A stretch of DNA of 64,000 nucleotides, from contig NZ_CP114285.2 of NCBI RefSeq assembly GCF_027111255.2, positions 2,976,001 to 3,040,000 on the forward strand, read 5' to 3'. Below, in pieces: positions 24,046-33,094 of this stretch. The notes under the pieces are model-generated. The model made no database searches. It was not told the DNA's origin and saw nothing but the letters and a program-made list of their open reading frames with translations. The position numbers and the translations under genes were made by a program. This stretch comes from Flavobacterium flavigenum (GTDB taxonomy: Bacteria; Bacteroidota; Bacteroidia; Flavobacteriales; Flavobacteriaceae). How positions within the stretch are numbered: position 1 is the stretch's first letter; each line of letters starts with the position of its first letter.

Positions 24046-24711
24046 ATGAAATCTCTCCTTTACAAATACCGAAAATTCTTCATCATCTTAGGAGTGTTTT
24101 CAGCAATCACCATTACGCTGTTTTATTTTGCTTTAAAACCTCAAAAAACATTACCAATTTATAATCCGGCTGATGTAAATCCGGAATTGGTTGATAGCAC
24201 AATTCAGTATAAAAGTAAATACCACACAATTGCTGATTTTTCGTTTGTAAACCAAAACGGGGATACTATTACTCAGAAAAACTATGAAGGAAAGATATAT
24301 GTTGCCGATTTCTTCTTTACTACCTGTGGATCAATCTGCCCAAAGATGACGACCAATCTGGCTGATGTACAAAAAGCGGTTTTAAATAATCCGAAGGTGA
24401 TGTTACTTTCACATACCGTTTTTCCTGAAACAGACAGTATTCCGGTTCTAAAAGCCTATGCCATAAAACACGGAGTCGTTGACAGCAAATGGAATCTGGT
24501 TACCGGCGATAAAAAAGAAATTTATACAATGGCCAGAAAATCTTATCTGGCAGTAAAGCTTGGAAGACCTGATCAGCTTTATGATATGGTACATACAGAA
24601 AATTTTGTCCTGGTAGATCAAAAAAGACGTGTTCGCGGATTTTATGACGGAACCGATAAAGAAGACATGAAACGTCTTTTGGAGGATATTGATTTCTTAT
24701 CCCAAGAGTAA
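24046..24711 (+). CDS. SCO1/SenC family protein
   Basis: A 221-residue, membrane-anchored thioredoxin-fold protein; one helix at about 9-28. The copper-binding pair is Cys94-x3-Cys98 (TTCGSICPKM), and the third ligand His is in DMVHTENFVLVD. SCO proteins deliver copper to the CuA site of cytochrome oxidase or act as thiol reductants. I use the ATG at 24046, because the upstream TTG at 24028 overlaps the -7 box TATTTTTG (24023-24030). Note that this places the start 15 bases after the -7 box, which is usual for the group. Confidence 0.92.
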   Translation: MKSLLYKYRKFFIILGVFSAITITLFYFALKPQKTLPIYNPADVNPELVDSTIQYKSKYHTIADFSFVNQNGDTITQKNYEGKIYVADFFFTTCGSICPKMTTNLADVQKAVLNNPKVMLLSHTVFPETDSIPVLKAYAIKHGVVDSKWNLVTGDKKEIYTMARKSYLAVKLGRPDQLYDMVHTENFVLVDQKRRVRGFYDGTDKEDMKRLLEDIDFLSQE

Positions 24712-24755
24712 GATCCTTGATTTTTAGAAACATTTAGCATATTCAAAAGCATTAA

Positions 24756-24789
24756 TTGCCTTTAAATAAATAATAATTACCTATTTTTG
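24756..24789 (+). promoter_or_regulatory. Promoter of feoAB
   Basis: TTG (24756-24758), 23-base spacer, TATTTTTG (24782-24789). The feoA start lies 25 bases further on. No Fur- or MntR-type palindrome is evident around it. Confidence 0.55.
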
Positions 24790-24814
24790 CAATCTAAATT
24801 CAATCTAAATAAGC

Positions 24815-25054
24815 TTGCAAAGTACTATCCATACCCTTAAAAAAGGCGAAAAAGCCATTATCAAAGATTTTGATATCGATTTGATTCCTTTAAAATTGTT
24901 AGAGATGGGTTGTTTGCCGGGCAGCCTGGTCGAATTACTTCAAATTGCTCCTTTCGGGGATCCTCTATATTTAGACATTAACGGCTCACATGTTGCCATC
25001 CGTGTTGAAACCGCTCGTGAAATTGAAGTTGAACTGATCAAAAACAATTTATAA
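24815..25054 (+). CDS. feoA: Ferrous iron transport protein A, TTG start
   Basis: A 79-residue SH3-like FeoA protein. The start is a TTG: a TAA lies three codons upstream and no ATG occurs before the conserved region. Conserved parts are ALLEMG-like LKLLEMGCLPGSLVE and DPLYLDINGSHVAIR. FeoA binds and helps FeoB at the inner face of the membrane. Its stop codon overlaps the feoB start by one base, so translation is coupled. The same domain occurs at the C-terminus of the MntR-like protein at 4006. Confidence 0.93.
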   Translation: MQSTIHTLKKGEKAIIKDFDIDLIPLKLLEMGCLPGSLVELLQIAPFGDPLYLDINGSHVAIRVETAREIEVELIKNNL

Positions 25055-27153
25055 TGAGCATTCAGAATATCAATGTTGCCCTTATCGGGAATCCAAATAC
25101 AGGAAAGACTTCAGTTTTTAATCAGCTTACAGGTTTAAATCAACAGGTAGGGAATTATCCGGGAATTACTGTTGAGAAAAAAATGGGTTTTTGCAAACTT
25201 CCGCATAACATCAAAGCCAATATTCTGGATTTGCCCGGAACGTATAGCCTGAATGCCAGCTCCATGGATGAAAGTGTTGTCATTGAACTTTTGCTAAACA
25301 AAAACGATAAATTATATCCCGATGTTGCAGTTGTTGTAACAGATGTAGAAAATCTGAAACGAAATCTACTGATTTACACTCAGATAAAAGACCTTGAAAT
25401 TCCGACAATCCTGGTCATCAATATGTCGGATCGTATGAAAAGTAAAGGCATTACGCTTGATATCCCGTATTTAGAAGAAAAACTGAAAACTAAAATTGCA
25501 TTGGTGAGTTCACGCAAAGGTTTTGGAATAAATGAGCTAAAGGAATTAATTGTTTCTTATAAAACGATTCCGAATGAACCTTGTTTGAATGCTTCGGTTA
25601 TTGACACTGCTTATTTTGAAAAATTGCAGCATGCATTTCCAAATCAGCTATTGTACAAATTGTGGCTTGTTATTACGCAGGACGTCAATTTTTCAAATTT
25701 AGATCGTAATGAAATCCGAAGTACTTTTACCAAATCACATTCCGAATTAAAACGTCTTCAGCAAAAAGAAACTATCAAACGTTATCAGTTTATAAATGAT
25801 GTTTTGAAAGAAGGTTTAAAAGTTGATGCATCGATGGCAAAAGACATCAGGGCAAAACTGGATCGTGTGCTGACCCATAAAGTTTGGGGTTATGCTATTT
25901 TCTTTGCCATTTTATTTTTAATCTTCCAATCGATATTTAGCTGGTCAACCATTCCGATGGATTTTATTGACAGCACTTTTGCTTCTTTAAGCAGCTGGGT
26001 TGCCAAAGAACTGCCTAGCGGTATCTTAACTGATTTGCTTTCGCAAGGAATCATTCCGGGAATTGGCGGCGTTATTATATTTATTCCGCAGATTGCATTT
26101 CTGTTTCTTTTCATCTCAATTCTTGAAGAAAGTGGATACATGAGCCGTGTAGTATTCCTGATGGACAAAATCATGCGTAAATTTGGCCTTTCAGGAAAAA
26201 GCGTTGTACCCCTGATTTCAGGGACAGCCTGCGCTATTCCGGCGATTATGGCAACCCGAAATATTGAAAACTGGAAAGAGCGTTTAATCACGATTTTGGT
26301 TACGCCTTTCACGACCTGCTCAGCAAGATTACCGGTCTATGCGATTATCATTTCATTGGTAATTCCAAAACAACGTATTTTAGGCATACTAAATCTTCAG
26401 GGATTATCATTGATGTTGCTGTATCTGTTAGGTTTTGGAACTGCAATCCTGTCAGCTTATATTCTGAATAAAGTTTTAAAACTGGAATCCAAAACCTATT
26501 TCGTTGTCGAAATGCCCAGTTATAAACTACCGCTTTTCAAGAACGTTGGAATCAATGTTGTAGAAAAAACAAAAGCATTTATTGTGGGTGCGGGTAAGAT
26601 CATCCTTGCGATATCGGTTATTTTATGGTTTTTAGCCTCATACGGACCTGGAAAAGAATTTAATGAAGCAGAAAATATCGTTAAAGAAAGATTTGTCAAT
26701 ACAACCCTGACAGAAACTGAATTTGAAAACGAAGTAGCTTCTCAAAAACTGGAGAATTCCTATATCGGATTAATGGGAAGAGCGATCGAACCTGCCATTC
26801 AGCCTTTAGGTTACGACTGGAAAATCGGAATTGCCTTAATCAGTTCGTTTGCAGCCCGTGAAGTTTTCGTAGGAACACTTGCTACCATTTACAGTGTGGG
26901 CGATACGGATAATGAATCAACTATAAAAAGCAAAATGCAGGCAGAAGTACGTCCTGATACCGGAGGAAAAGTCTTTAATTTTGCAACCGGAATCTCATTA
27001 TTGCTGTTTTATGCGTTTGCCATGCAGTGTGCAAGTACATTGGCTATCACAAAGAAAGAGACAAACTCATGGAAATGGCCGGCAATGCAATTGGGCTTTA
27101 TGAGTGCATTTGCTTATCTGACCGCTTTAATAGCCTATCAAATTTTAAAATAA
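25054..27153 (+). CDS. feoB: Ferrous iron transporter FeoB
   Basis: A 699-residue inner-membrane Fe2+ importer. The N-terminal G domain has GNPNTGKTS (G1, about 11-19), DLPGTYS (G3, about 59-65) and NMSD (G4, about 124-127). The spacer to about 265 is the helical GDI-like domain. The membrane part has the two gate motifs, SGTACAIPAIMATR (about 390) and the later CSARLPVYAI. Length is a little shorter than the 770-residue E. coli protein but normal for Bacteroidota. The small Cys-rich gene follows 6 bases later. Confidence 0.97.
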   Translation: MSIQNINVALIGNPNTGKTSVFNQLTGLNQQVGNYPGITVEKKMGFCKLPHNIKANILDLPGTYSLNASSMDESVVIELLLNKNDKLYPDVAVVVTDVENLKRNLLIYTQIKDLEIPTILVINMSDRMKSKGITLDIPYLEEKLKTKIALVSSRKGFGINELKELIVSYKTIPNEPCLNASVIDTAYFEKLQHAFPNQLLYKLWLVITQDVNFSNLDRNEIRSTFTKSHSELKRLQQKETIKRYQFINDVLKEGLKVDASMAKDIRAKLDRVLTHKVWGYAIFFAILFLIFQSIFSWSTIPMDFIDSTFASLSSWVAKELPSGILTDLLSQGIIPGIGGVIIFIPQIAFLFLFISILEESGYMSRVVFLMDKIMRKFGLSGKSVVPLISGTACAIPAIMATRNIENWKERLITILVTPFTTCSARLPVYAIIISLVIPKQRILGILNLQGLSLMLLYLLGFGTAILSAYILNKVLKLESKTYFVVEMPSYKLPLFKNVGINVVEKTKAFIVGAGKIILAISVILWFLASYGPGKEFNEAENIVKERFVNTTLTETEFENEVASQKLENSYIGLMGRAIEPAIQPLGYDWKIGIALISSFAAREVFVGTLATIYSVGDTDNESTIKSKMQAEVRPDTGGKVFNFATGISLLLFYAFAMQCASTLAITKKETNSWKWPAMQLGFMSAFAYLTALIAYQILK

Positions 27154-27159
27154 CGAGTC

Positions 27160-27282
27160 ATGATTCAGGAAATTATAGCATTTGCCATATTAGGACTCGC
27201 AGTTGGGTTTCTGATTAAAAAATTCTTCTGGAAGTCTAAAAAGAAAAAAGACTGTGGAGATGGAAATTGTGGCTGTTCTTAG
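27160..27282 (+). CDS. FeoB-associated Cys-rich membrane protein, 40 residues
   Basis: A small gene directly after feoB. The product has one hydrophobic helix (about 5-24, IIAFAILGLAVGFLIKKFFW), a Lys-rich turn and a C-terminal cluster with three cysteines: DCGDGNCGCS (31-40). This is the pattern of the FeoB-associated Cys-rich family (Pfam 12669), which takes the place of FeoC in many bacteria. The cysteines may bind iron or a cluster at the pore. It is 6 bases after the feoB stop and clearly in the operon. Confidence 0.85.
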   Translation: MIQEIIAFAILGLAVGFLIKKFFWKSKKKKDCGDGNCGCS

Positions 27283-27311
27283 GAGATTTCGCAGAGATTC
27301 ACAAAGAAAAA

Positions 27312-27345
27312 AAAGCTTCACAAAGTTTAAACTATGTGAAGCTTT
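27312..27345. terminator. Terminator after the feo operon
   Basis: AAAGCTTCACA and TGTGAAGCTTT form a perfect 11-bp stem. On the minus strand a T-run follows, so it also ends the HD hydrolase transcript. The repeat word GCAGAGATTCACAAA (27291-27305) lies just before it. Confidence 0.8.
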
Positions 27346-27380
27346 GTGCCTTCTTAGCGTAACTTTGTGGAATAACTAAA

Positions 27381-28034
27381 TTACTTCACTCCCTCCCATT
27401 CTGCATAAAACTGAGCCAGGAAGGTTTCCATAAAACGGTGTCTTTCTTCAGCAATTTGCTTTCCTGTTTCTGTATTCATTTTATCTTTTAAGAGCAAAAG
27501 CTTTTCGTAAAAATGATTTATCGTAGGAGCATTGTTTTTTTTATATTCATCTTTAGTCATATTGGTTACAGGTACAATTTCAGGATCATACATGGCCCTG
27601 TTTTTGAATCCGCCATAATTAAATGCCCTGGCAATGCCAATAGCACCAATAGCATCTAAACGATCTGCATCCTGAACAATATCCAATTCGACAGATGAAA
27701 ACTTCTTTTCGAAATTCCCGCCTTTGTATGAGATATTTTCAATGATATTCACAACATGCTCAATAATATCTTCAGTTATATTTTCAGATTCTAAAAACAA
27801 ACGTGCCGTTTTAGGACCAATAGTTTCATCACCGTTATGAAATTTGCTGTCGGCAATATCATGAAGCAAAGCCCCTAACTGAACTACAGTTAAATCGCAA
27901 TCCGTACTTCCGGCAATCAAAAGAGCATTTTTATACACTCGTTCAATATGAAACCAGTCATGTCCACCTTCGGCATTATTAAGTTTTTCTTTTACAAATT
28001 GAATTGTTTTATCTATTAGAGCTGAATTATTCAT
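27381..28034 (-). CDS. HD-domain phosphohydrolase
   Basis: A 217-residue soluble protein with an HD domain. Metal ligands: H in GGHDWFHIERV (His20-ish, Asp next), HD in GALLHDIADSKF (about 77-78), and Asp in VQDADRLDAIGAIGIARAF (about 135). The family of small YedJ/YpgQ-type HD proteins hydrolyses nucleotides, often di- or triphosphates; the exact substrate is unknown. It is a single-gene unit with a terminator shared with feo. Confidence 0.9.
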   Translation of the reverse strand: MNNSALIDKTIQFVKEKLNNAEGGHDWFHIERVYKNALLIAGSTDCDLTVVQLGALLHDIADSKFHNGDETIGPKTARLFLESENITEDIIEHVVNIIENISYKGGNFEKKFSSVELDIVQDADRLDAIGAIGIARAFNYGGFKNRAMYDPEIVPVTNMTKDEYKKNNAPTINHFYEKLLLLKDKMNTETGKQIAEERHRFMETFLAQFYAEWEGVK

Positions 28035-28139
28035 ACTATTTCAAACTTAACTTTATACTTTCTTTTTTTAATGCTAAAAAGGATTTTTGGTTGAACCTTC
28101 ATTTGGTCTTTATTTAAAAAATTGACCTGAAATATTAAA

Positions 28140-28186
28140 AAAATGTTGATTGTCAAAGATTTAAAAACTTCAACAATCAACATTTT
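28140..28186 (-). terminator. Long-arm hairpin after the desaturase gene
   Basis: AAAATGTTGATTGT (28140-28153) and its exact complement (28173-28186) make a 14-bp stem with a 19-base loop, in the 217-base gap between the desaturase end and the HD gene start. On the minus strand the left arm ends in a T-run, so it probably ends the desaturase message. The large loop is unusual. Confidence 0.6.
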
Positions 28187-28251
28187 ATATGGCTTATTTT
28201 TTAAACGCAACAAAATTGCATTTTAAAAAAAGTAAGTTTTTTTTATTTAAA

Positions 28252-29253
28252 TTATAATCTCGCTGGTTCAACCCATTTGAAAATATGCGATTCTTTTGGG
28301 ATTACAATTCTTTCAGAGATTCTTGCCATACGAGCCGGTAATTTCATTAAATATTCTCGGGCTTTTTCTGCTTCATCTGTTAAATTAGAAATCTTATCAA
28401 TTTCCCACTTATCAATTAATTTCTGAAGTATTTCAACATAATCTGTTGCAGTATAAACTCCGATTCGCTGAGCAGAATCTGAAAATTGTTCGAAAGCCGA
28501 ACTAATCTTTTGACCTGATTCTCTTAAGAAATGCGCAGGCATAACGATTTTTTGCTTCATCATGTATTGAAACGCCAGCATCATTTCGCTCGGATCAACC
28601 TGAAAAATGCGATTTACAAATTCACTATATGCATGATGATGGCGCATTTCGTCGCCAGCAATCATTTTACACATTTTAGATAACTTTTTATCGCCAAAAT
28701 TTTTAGCTATTTGAGATACCCTGTTGTGGGAAACATACGTTGCTAATTCCTGAAAACTTGTGTACACAAAGTTTTTATAAGGATCTCTTCCTGTTCCAAT
28801 ATCAAATCCATCGTTGATCAAATGTTGTGTTGTCATTTCGATTTCACGCATGTTCACACGGCCAGACAAATACAGGTATTTATTTAGCAAATCACCATGA
28901 CGGTTTTCTTCGCCGGTCCATTGCTTTACCCATCTCGCCCATCCGTTACCGCCATTTTCAACCTGATCTACCTGATCCACCCCTTCTACATCCATGAGCC
29001 AGGATTCATATGTTGGCAGGGCTTCTTCAGTAATTGTATCACCAACAAGTGTTACCCAGAAATCATATGGAAGTTCTTTGGCAATTTCACGCAATTCCTT
29101 TACCTCTTCAAAAAAATTTTCTCCCTGAGAATTAGGCAGGAAATCTGTTGGCTGCCAAATTTTTTCAACCGGAATTAAATACTGTTCAACGAAGCTTTCC
29201 ACGTTTTTTTCCAAAAACTGCATTACTTCTAATCTAATGTTTTTTATAGACAT
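28252..29253 (-). CDS. Acyl-ACP desaturase (stearoyl-ACP Delta-9 type)
   Basis: A 333-residue ferritin-like di-iron enzyme. The iron ligands are in EENRHGDLLNKYL (about 112-124, ExxH) and GDEMRHHHAYSEF (about 196-208, ExxH); TSFQELATYVSHNRV supplies the helix between. Soluble acyl-ACP desaturases put a cis double bond into acyl chains, using ferredoxin and O2, and are commoner in plants and Actinobacteria than in Bacteroidota. This gene lies 40 bases after an acyltransferase gene of phospholipid synthesis on the same strand, which agrees with membrane lipid work. Confidence 0.93.
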   Translation of the reverse strand: MSIKNIRLEVMQFLEKNVESFVEQYLIPVEKIWQPTDFLPNSQGENFFEEVKELREIAKELPYDFWVTLVGDTITEEALPTYESWLMDVEGVDQVDQVENGGNGWARWVKQWTGEENRHGDLLNKYLYLSGRVNMREIEMTTQHLINDGFDIGTGRDPYKNFVYTSFQELATYVSHNRVSQIAKNFGDKKLSKMCKMIAGDEMRHHHAYSEFVNRIFQVDPSEMMLAFQYMMKQKIVMPAHFLRESGQKISSAFEQFSDSAQRIGVYTATDYVEILQKLIDKWEIDKISNLTDEAEKAREYLMKLPARMARISERIVIPKESHIFKWVEPARL

Positions 29254-29293
29254 TACTTTATTAAAATTTGGATTTAAGCCTGGTTATTAAAAC

Positions 29294-30040
29294 TTAAATC
29301 TGTTTATACTCATTAACTCCCTCTTTTACTGATTTTTCAGTAATCACCATCAATTCTTCAAATTTATAATCTTTTACAGCCATTGCCTGATGAACCGTAA
29401 AAGTAAGATGGTTTCCTAATCCAACCGGAAAAAAACCATATCTGACCATTTTCCATGAATTATTGATACTAACTGGTACTACATACGCAGAAGGCGCATA
29501 TTTACATAAAATTTTTAAGCCGCTTTGCGCAAATTCTTTAGGTTTTCCGGTTTTGCTGCGTGTTCCCTCAGGAAAAATGACAGCAGATCTGGTATTCTTT
29601 TCGATATATTCAGACAAGCCTTTGATTACAGGAATCGCTTGTTTAGGGTCTTTACGGTCAATTAGCACTGATCCTCCATGTTTCAAATTGAAAGAAACAC
29701 TCGGTATTCCGCTGCCTAACTCTTTCTTACTTACAAATTTACAATGAAAACGTCTAAAGTACCAAATCATTGCAACGATATCATACATACTTTGGTGATT
29801 GGCCACAAAAATAATCGGAACACCTTTCGGTATTGTATCTACTCCGGTAACTTTATAAGTCGTTCCCACAAGCCTGGTACAGCTTAAGAGACCTAAATTT
29901 AGGTAATCAACACTTTTTTTATGAGCCTGATAACCAAAAAGATTAAGGCAAATCCATTGTATCGGGTGAAAAATCACCAAACACAATCCAAAACATAAAT
30001 AATAAATTACGGAGATTGGATATGAAATTATCTTTTGCAT
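29294..30040 (-). CDS. 1-acyl-sn-glycerol-3-phosphate acyltransferase (PlsC type)
   Basis: A 248-residue membrane-bound acyltransferase. An N-terminal hydrophobic part is followed by the catalytic NHQSMYD (about 81-87, the HX4D motif) and the substrate site FPEGTRSKTGKPKEF (about 155-169). It makes phosphatidic acid from lysophosphatidic acid. Paired with the desaturase 40 bases downstream. TACTTTTG on the minus strand at 30058-30065 is the probable -7 box. Confidence 0.93.
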   Translation of the reverse strand: MQKIISYPISVIYYLCFGLCLVIFHPIQWICLNLFGYQAHKKSVDYLNLGLLSCTRLVGTTYKVTGVDTIPKGVPIIFVANHQSMYDIVAMIWYFRRFHCKFVSKKELGSGIPSVSFNLKHGGSVLIDRKDPKQAIPVIKGLSEYIEKNTRSAVIFPEGTRSKTGKPKEFAQSGLKILCKYAPSAYVVPVSINNSWKMVRYGFFPVGLGNHLTFTVHQAMAVKDYKFEELMVITEKSVKEGVNEYKQI

Positions 30041-30125
30041 GCTTAAAAATTAAATGCCAAAAGTAGTAAATATATTTTTAGCGGTATAAAATTTGAAAAC
30101 AATAACCGCTTTTATGGTTTAATTG

Positions 30126-30133
30126 TACCTTTG
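30126..30133 (+). promoter_or_regulatory. -7 box of rnpA
   Basis: TACCTTTG matches TAnnTTTG 31 bases before the rnpA start. No clear TTG -33 element is visible upstream. Confidence 0.4.
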
Positions 30134-30164
30134 TGCCTCTAATTGCAAATTTTTTCTGAATTAA

Positions 30165-30569
30165 ATGAACTTCACTTACCCTAAAAATGAACGCTTAAAG
30201 AGCAAAACCACCATTGGATTACTGTTTTCTGAAGGGAAATCGGTTTCAAAATATCCGTTGCGTTTGGTTTACTGTCAGGCGGATGAAAATTCAGAAGAAA
30301 AAATCAAAATTGGCGTTTCGGTTTCAAAGAAATATTTCAAAAAAGCCGTTGACCGTAATTATTTCAAAAGAGTTTTAAGAGAAACCTACCGGCTAAATAA
30401 ACATTTGCTTTGGGATAATCTGCATCAGCCTTATTCAATGATGTTTTTTTACCAGACAAAAGACCGGCTAACTTACGAAGAAATCAATACCAAAACGGTT
30501 CAGCTGTTTGAGAAATTTATTCAGCAAGTAAATAAAACTACAGATTCAGAAGCTAAAACTGAAATCTAA
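30165..30569 (+). CDS. rnpA: Ribonuclease P protein component
   Basis: A 134-residue basic protein that assists the RNase P RNA in trimming tRNA 5' ends. The N-terminus PKNERLKSKTTIGLLFSEG and the RNR-type motif KKAVDRNYFKRVLRETYR (about 62-79) are typical. It is a little long, with an acidic/charged tail. rpmH, its usual neighbour elsewhere, is not beside it, as is usual in Flavobacteriia. It is followed by an envelope-protein set. Confidence 0.95.
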   Translation: MNFTYPKNERLKSKTTIGLLFSEGKSVSKYPLRLVYCQADENSEEKIKIGVSVSKKYFKKAVDRNYFKRVLRETYRLNKHLLWDNLHQPYSMMFFYQTKDRLTYEEINTKTVQLFEKFIQQVNKTTDSEAKTEI

Positions 30570-30649
30570 ATCTTCAAACATAATTTTGTATATCAAATTA
30601 GACAAAGAATTATAAAAAAATTGTAGTTTTAACTCTAAATTGGAACTTT

Positions 30650-31450
30650 ATGAAATATATTTTCTGTTTTTTCTTTTTTGGATTATTTTTTTCTAACTGC
30701 GCAAAAAACAGTGAAGAAAATGGGACTACTGATATGGCAATCACCTCAGTAAAATTGCCTGCAAAAGTGGAATCAATATCAGGAACAGATGTAAATTTTC
30801 CACAAAAAATCATCAAAAATGCTTCTCTTCGATTTGAAACTAATGATTTAGAAAAGACTTTTAATCAGATCCAAACTGCAATCAAAGAAAACAAGGGAAA
30901 TGTTCAAAACGATTATCAGGAAAAGAATTATCACAACATTAGCAGAAATTTAACAGTTCGCGTTCCAAGCCAGAACTTTGATTCTTTTTTAAAGGCCATA
31001 TCAAAAGGTGTTTCTTATTTTGATGAGAAAAACATCTCTTCTCAAAATGTTACAGAAGAATTTATTGACTTAAATTCAAGACTAAATACAAAACGAAAAC
31101 TTGAAACTCGTTATTTGGAAATATTACAAAAAGCCAATAAAATAAGCGAAATCCTGGAAATTGAAAAACAAATTTCAGCTATTCGAGAAGAAATTGAAGC
31201 CAAAGAAGGACGATTGAATTTAGAAAACAGAGTTTCAGAAAGCACTTTTACGATTAACTTTTACAAAACTATTGCTGAGAAAGAAGGTGTAAAAATTTCG
31301 TACGGTTCTAAAATCTGGATCGCTATTAAATCAGGATTTTTTAGTCTCTCAGAGTTTTTAATATCAATCATTAGTCTTTGGCCATTTACTATCCTATTCG
31401 TTGTTCTGGTATATTTTATTAGAAAACGATTTAAAAGAAAAAAAGCATAA
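30650..31450 (+). CDS. DUF4349-domain lipoprotein
   Basis: A 266-residue protein with a lipoprotein signal (FFSNC, lipid on Cys17). Residues about 55-205 form a DUF4349 domain: KNASLRFETNDLEKTF, NLTVRVPSQNFDSFLKAI and a long coiled-coil region (KRKLETRYLEILQKANKISEILEIE...). A C-terminal membrane helix at about 235-257 ends in a strongly basic tail. Function is not known; the fold is thought to be periplasmic and membrane-anchored. The protease gene follows 3 bases after the stop. Confidence 0.9.
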   Translation: MKYIFCFFFFGLFFSNCAKNSEENGTTDMAITSVKLPAKVESISGTDVNFPQKIIKNASLRFETNDLEKTFNQIQTAIKENKGNVQNDYQEKNYHNISRNLTVRVPSQNFDSFLKAISKGVSYFDEKNISSQNVTEEFIDLNSRLNTKRKLETRYLEILQKANKISEILEIEKQISAIREEIEAKEGRLNLENRVSESTFTINFYKTIAEKEGVKISYGSKIWIAIKSGFFSLSEFLISIISLWPFTILFVVLVYFIRKRFKRKKA

Positions 31451-31453
31451 ATC

Positions 31454-33091
31454 ATGTACCCTTATTTTAAAAAGAAATTCATCATACCAGCCGCTGCCGC
31501 AGGATTTTTATTTATTGGAGCCAGTTTCAAAGAAGACTTTTTTGAAATTGCCAAGCAAATAGAAATTTTCACGACCTTATTTAAAGCCGTTAACACCAAT
31601 TATGTCGATGAAACCAATCCGGGCGACCTGATGGACAAGGGCATTAAAAGCATGTTGGGAAGTTTAGATCCTTACACCGTTTATTTTAATGAGCAGGATG
31701 TGGTTAATTTTAAAATCAACAATACGGGTGAATATACAGGTATTGGTGCTATGATAGCCCGTAAGAAAGACCGTTTAATTGTTCGCGAACCTTATAAAAA
31801 TTATCCGGCAGATAAAGCCGGGTTAAAAGCAGGCGACGAAATTATTCAGATCGGGGATGTTTTGATTGCTGATTTTAAGGATGACGCTTCACAATTGCTG
31901 AAAGGAACAAAAAATACTAAAATCAAAATAAAATACCTGCGTCAGGGAAAAACTTACACTACAGACCTTGTTTTGGATGAAGTGGATATTAAATCGGTTC
32001 CGTTTTATGGGAAAATTGATGATAAAACGGGATATATTGTTTTGGCACATTTTAGCAGAAAAGCAGCGTTTGAAGTAAAAGAAGCTCTTGAAAAACTTAA
32101 AAGTGACGGCGCTACACAGATTGTATTGGACTTAAGAGGAAATCCTGGCGGACTATTAAATGAAGCTATTGATATCTGTAATTTATTTGTTCCAAAAAAT
32201 GAAGTAATTGTAACTACAAAATCCAGAATTGAAAAACACAACAATACTTATAAAACAACCAAAGAACCTATAGACACTCAGATTCCGCTGGCTATTTTAG
32301 TAAACGGAAAGAGTGCTTCGGCATCAGAGATTGTTTCGGGAGCTTTACAAGATTTAGATCGTGCTGTAATTTTAGGAAGCCGCAGTTTTGGAAAAGGTCT
32401 GGTTCAGCGCACTGTTGAATTAACGTACGGAACACAGTTAAAAGTAACTATTTCACGTTACTATACTCCCTCCGGACGTTGCATTCAGGCATTGGATTAT
32501 TCGCATAAAGACAAAAATGGTGTAGCCCAAAAAACAGATTCTAAAAACTTTAATGCTTTTAAAACCAGAAAAGGAAGAACCGTTTATGATGGCGGTGGCG
32601 TTCTGCCGGATATTGAACTGGATGAAACCAAAATGAGTCCGATTACAAATGCGCTATTAAAAAACGACGGAATTTTTGATTATGCGACTACTTACTATTA
32701 TAAAAACCCGAATTTGGGAGATAAAATTCCAACCATCACAGATGCTGATTATACTGCTTTCAAGCAATATTTAAAAGTCAACAAGTTTACTTTCGATACA
32801 GAAACTGAACTGGCATTGAAAAACACTTTGGCAGCTGCCAAAAATGAACAAATTGATGAAGCTATTGTCATTGAATATAAACAGTTATTAAATGCACTTG
32901 AAAAAAGTGAAACCACATTATTAGACAAAAATCAAAAGGAAATTAAAAACCTGATTTTAGAGGAACTTATAAAAAGGTATCAATATCAGGAAGGATTATA
33001 TCAATATTATATTAAAAACAATTCAGAAATTAAAAAAGCGGTAAACGTGTTAAACAATCAAACTGAGTATAAAACCATTTTAAAGATGTAA
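31454..33091 (+). CDS. C-terminal processing peptidase, S41 family
   Basis: A 545-residue exported serine protease of the CtpA type. A membrane anchor or signal at about 8-25, a PDZ domain at about 85-165 (YTGIGAMI...GLKAGDEIIQIGD), and the protease core at about 170-375. The catalytic Ser/Lys pair is in NGKSASASEIVSG and SRSFGKGLVQ; ILDLRGNPGG-like DLRGNPGGLLNEA is also present. The last 150 residues are a helical tail. Located 3 bases after the DUF4349 gene and 3 bases before an OmpA-like gene, so it belongs to an envelope operon. Confidence 0.95.
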   Translation: MYPYFKKKFIIPAAAAGFLFIGASFKEDFFEIAKQIEIFTTLFKAVNTNYVDETNPGDLMDKGIKSMLGSLDPYTVYFNEQDVVNFKINNTGEYTGIGAMIARKKDRLIVREPYKNYPADKAGLKAGDEIIQIGDVLIADFKDDASQLLKGTKNTKIKIKYLRQGKTYTTDLVLDEVDIKSVPFYGKIDDKTGYIVLAHFSRKAAFEVKEALEKLKSDGATQIVLDLRGNPGGLLNEAIDICNLFVPKNEVIVTTKSRIEKHNNTYKTTKEPIDTQIPLAILVNGKSASASEIVSGALQDLDRAVILGSRSFGKGLVQRTVELTYGTQLKVTISRYYTPSGRCIQALDYSHKDKNGVAQKTDSKNFNAFKTRKGRTVYDGGGVLPDIELDETKMSPITNALLKNDGIFDYATTYYYKNPNLGDKIPTITDADYTAFKQYLKVNKFTFDTETELALKNTLAAAKNEQIDEAIVIEYKQLLNALEKSETTLLDKNQKEIKNLILEELIKRYQYQEGLYQYYIKNNSEIKKAVNVLNNQTEYKTILKM

Positions 33092-33094
33092 AAG

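Noticed and set aside
28208-28220. GCAACAAAATTGC, similar to the Zur-like palindrome core
   Set aside because: Two central bases differ, and the site is at the end of the desaturase gene with no promoter that it could control.
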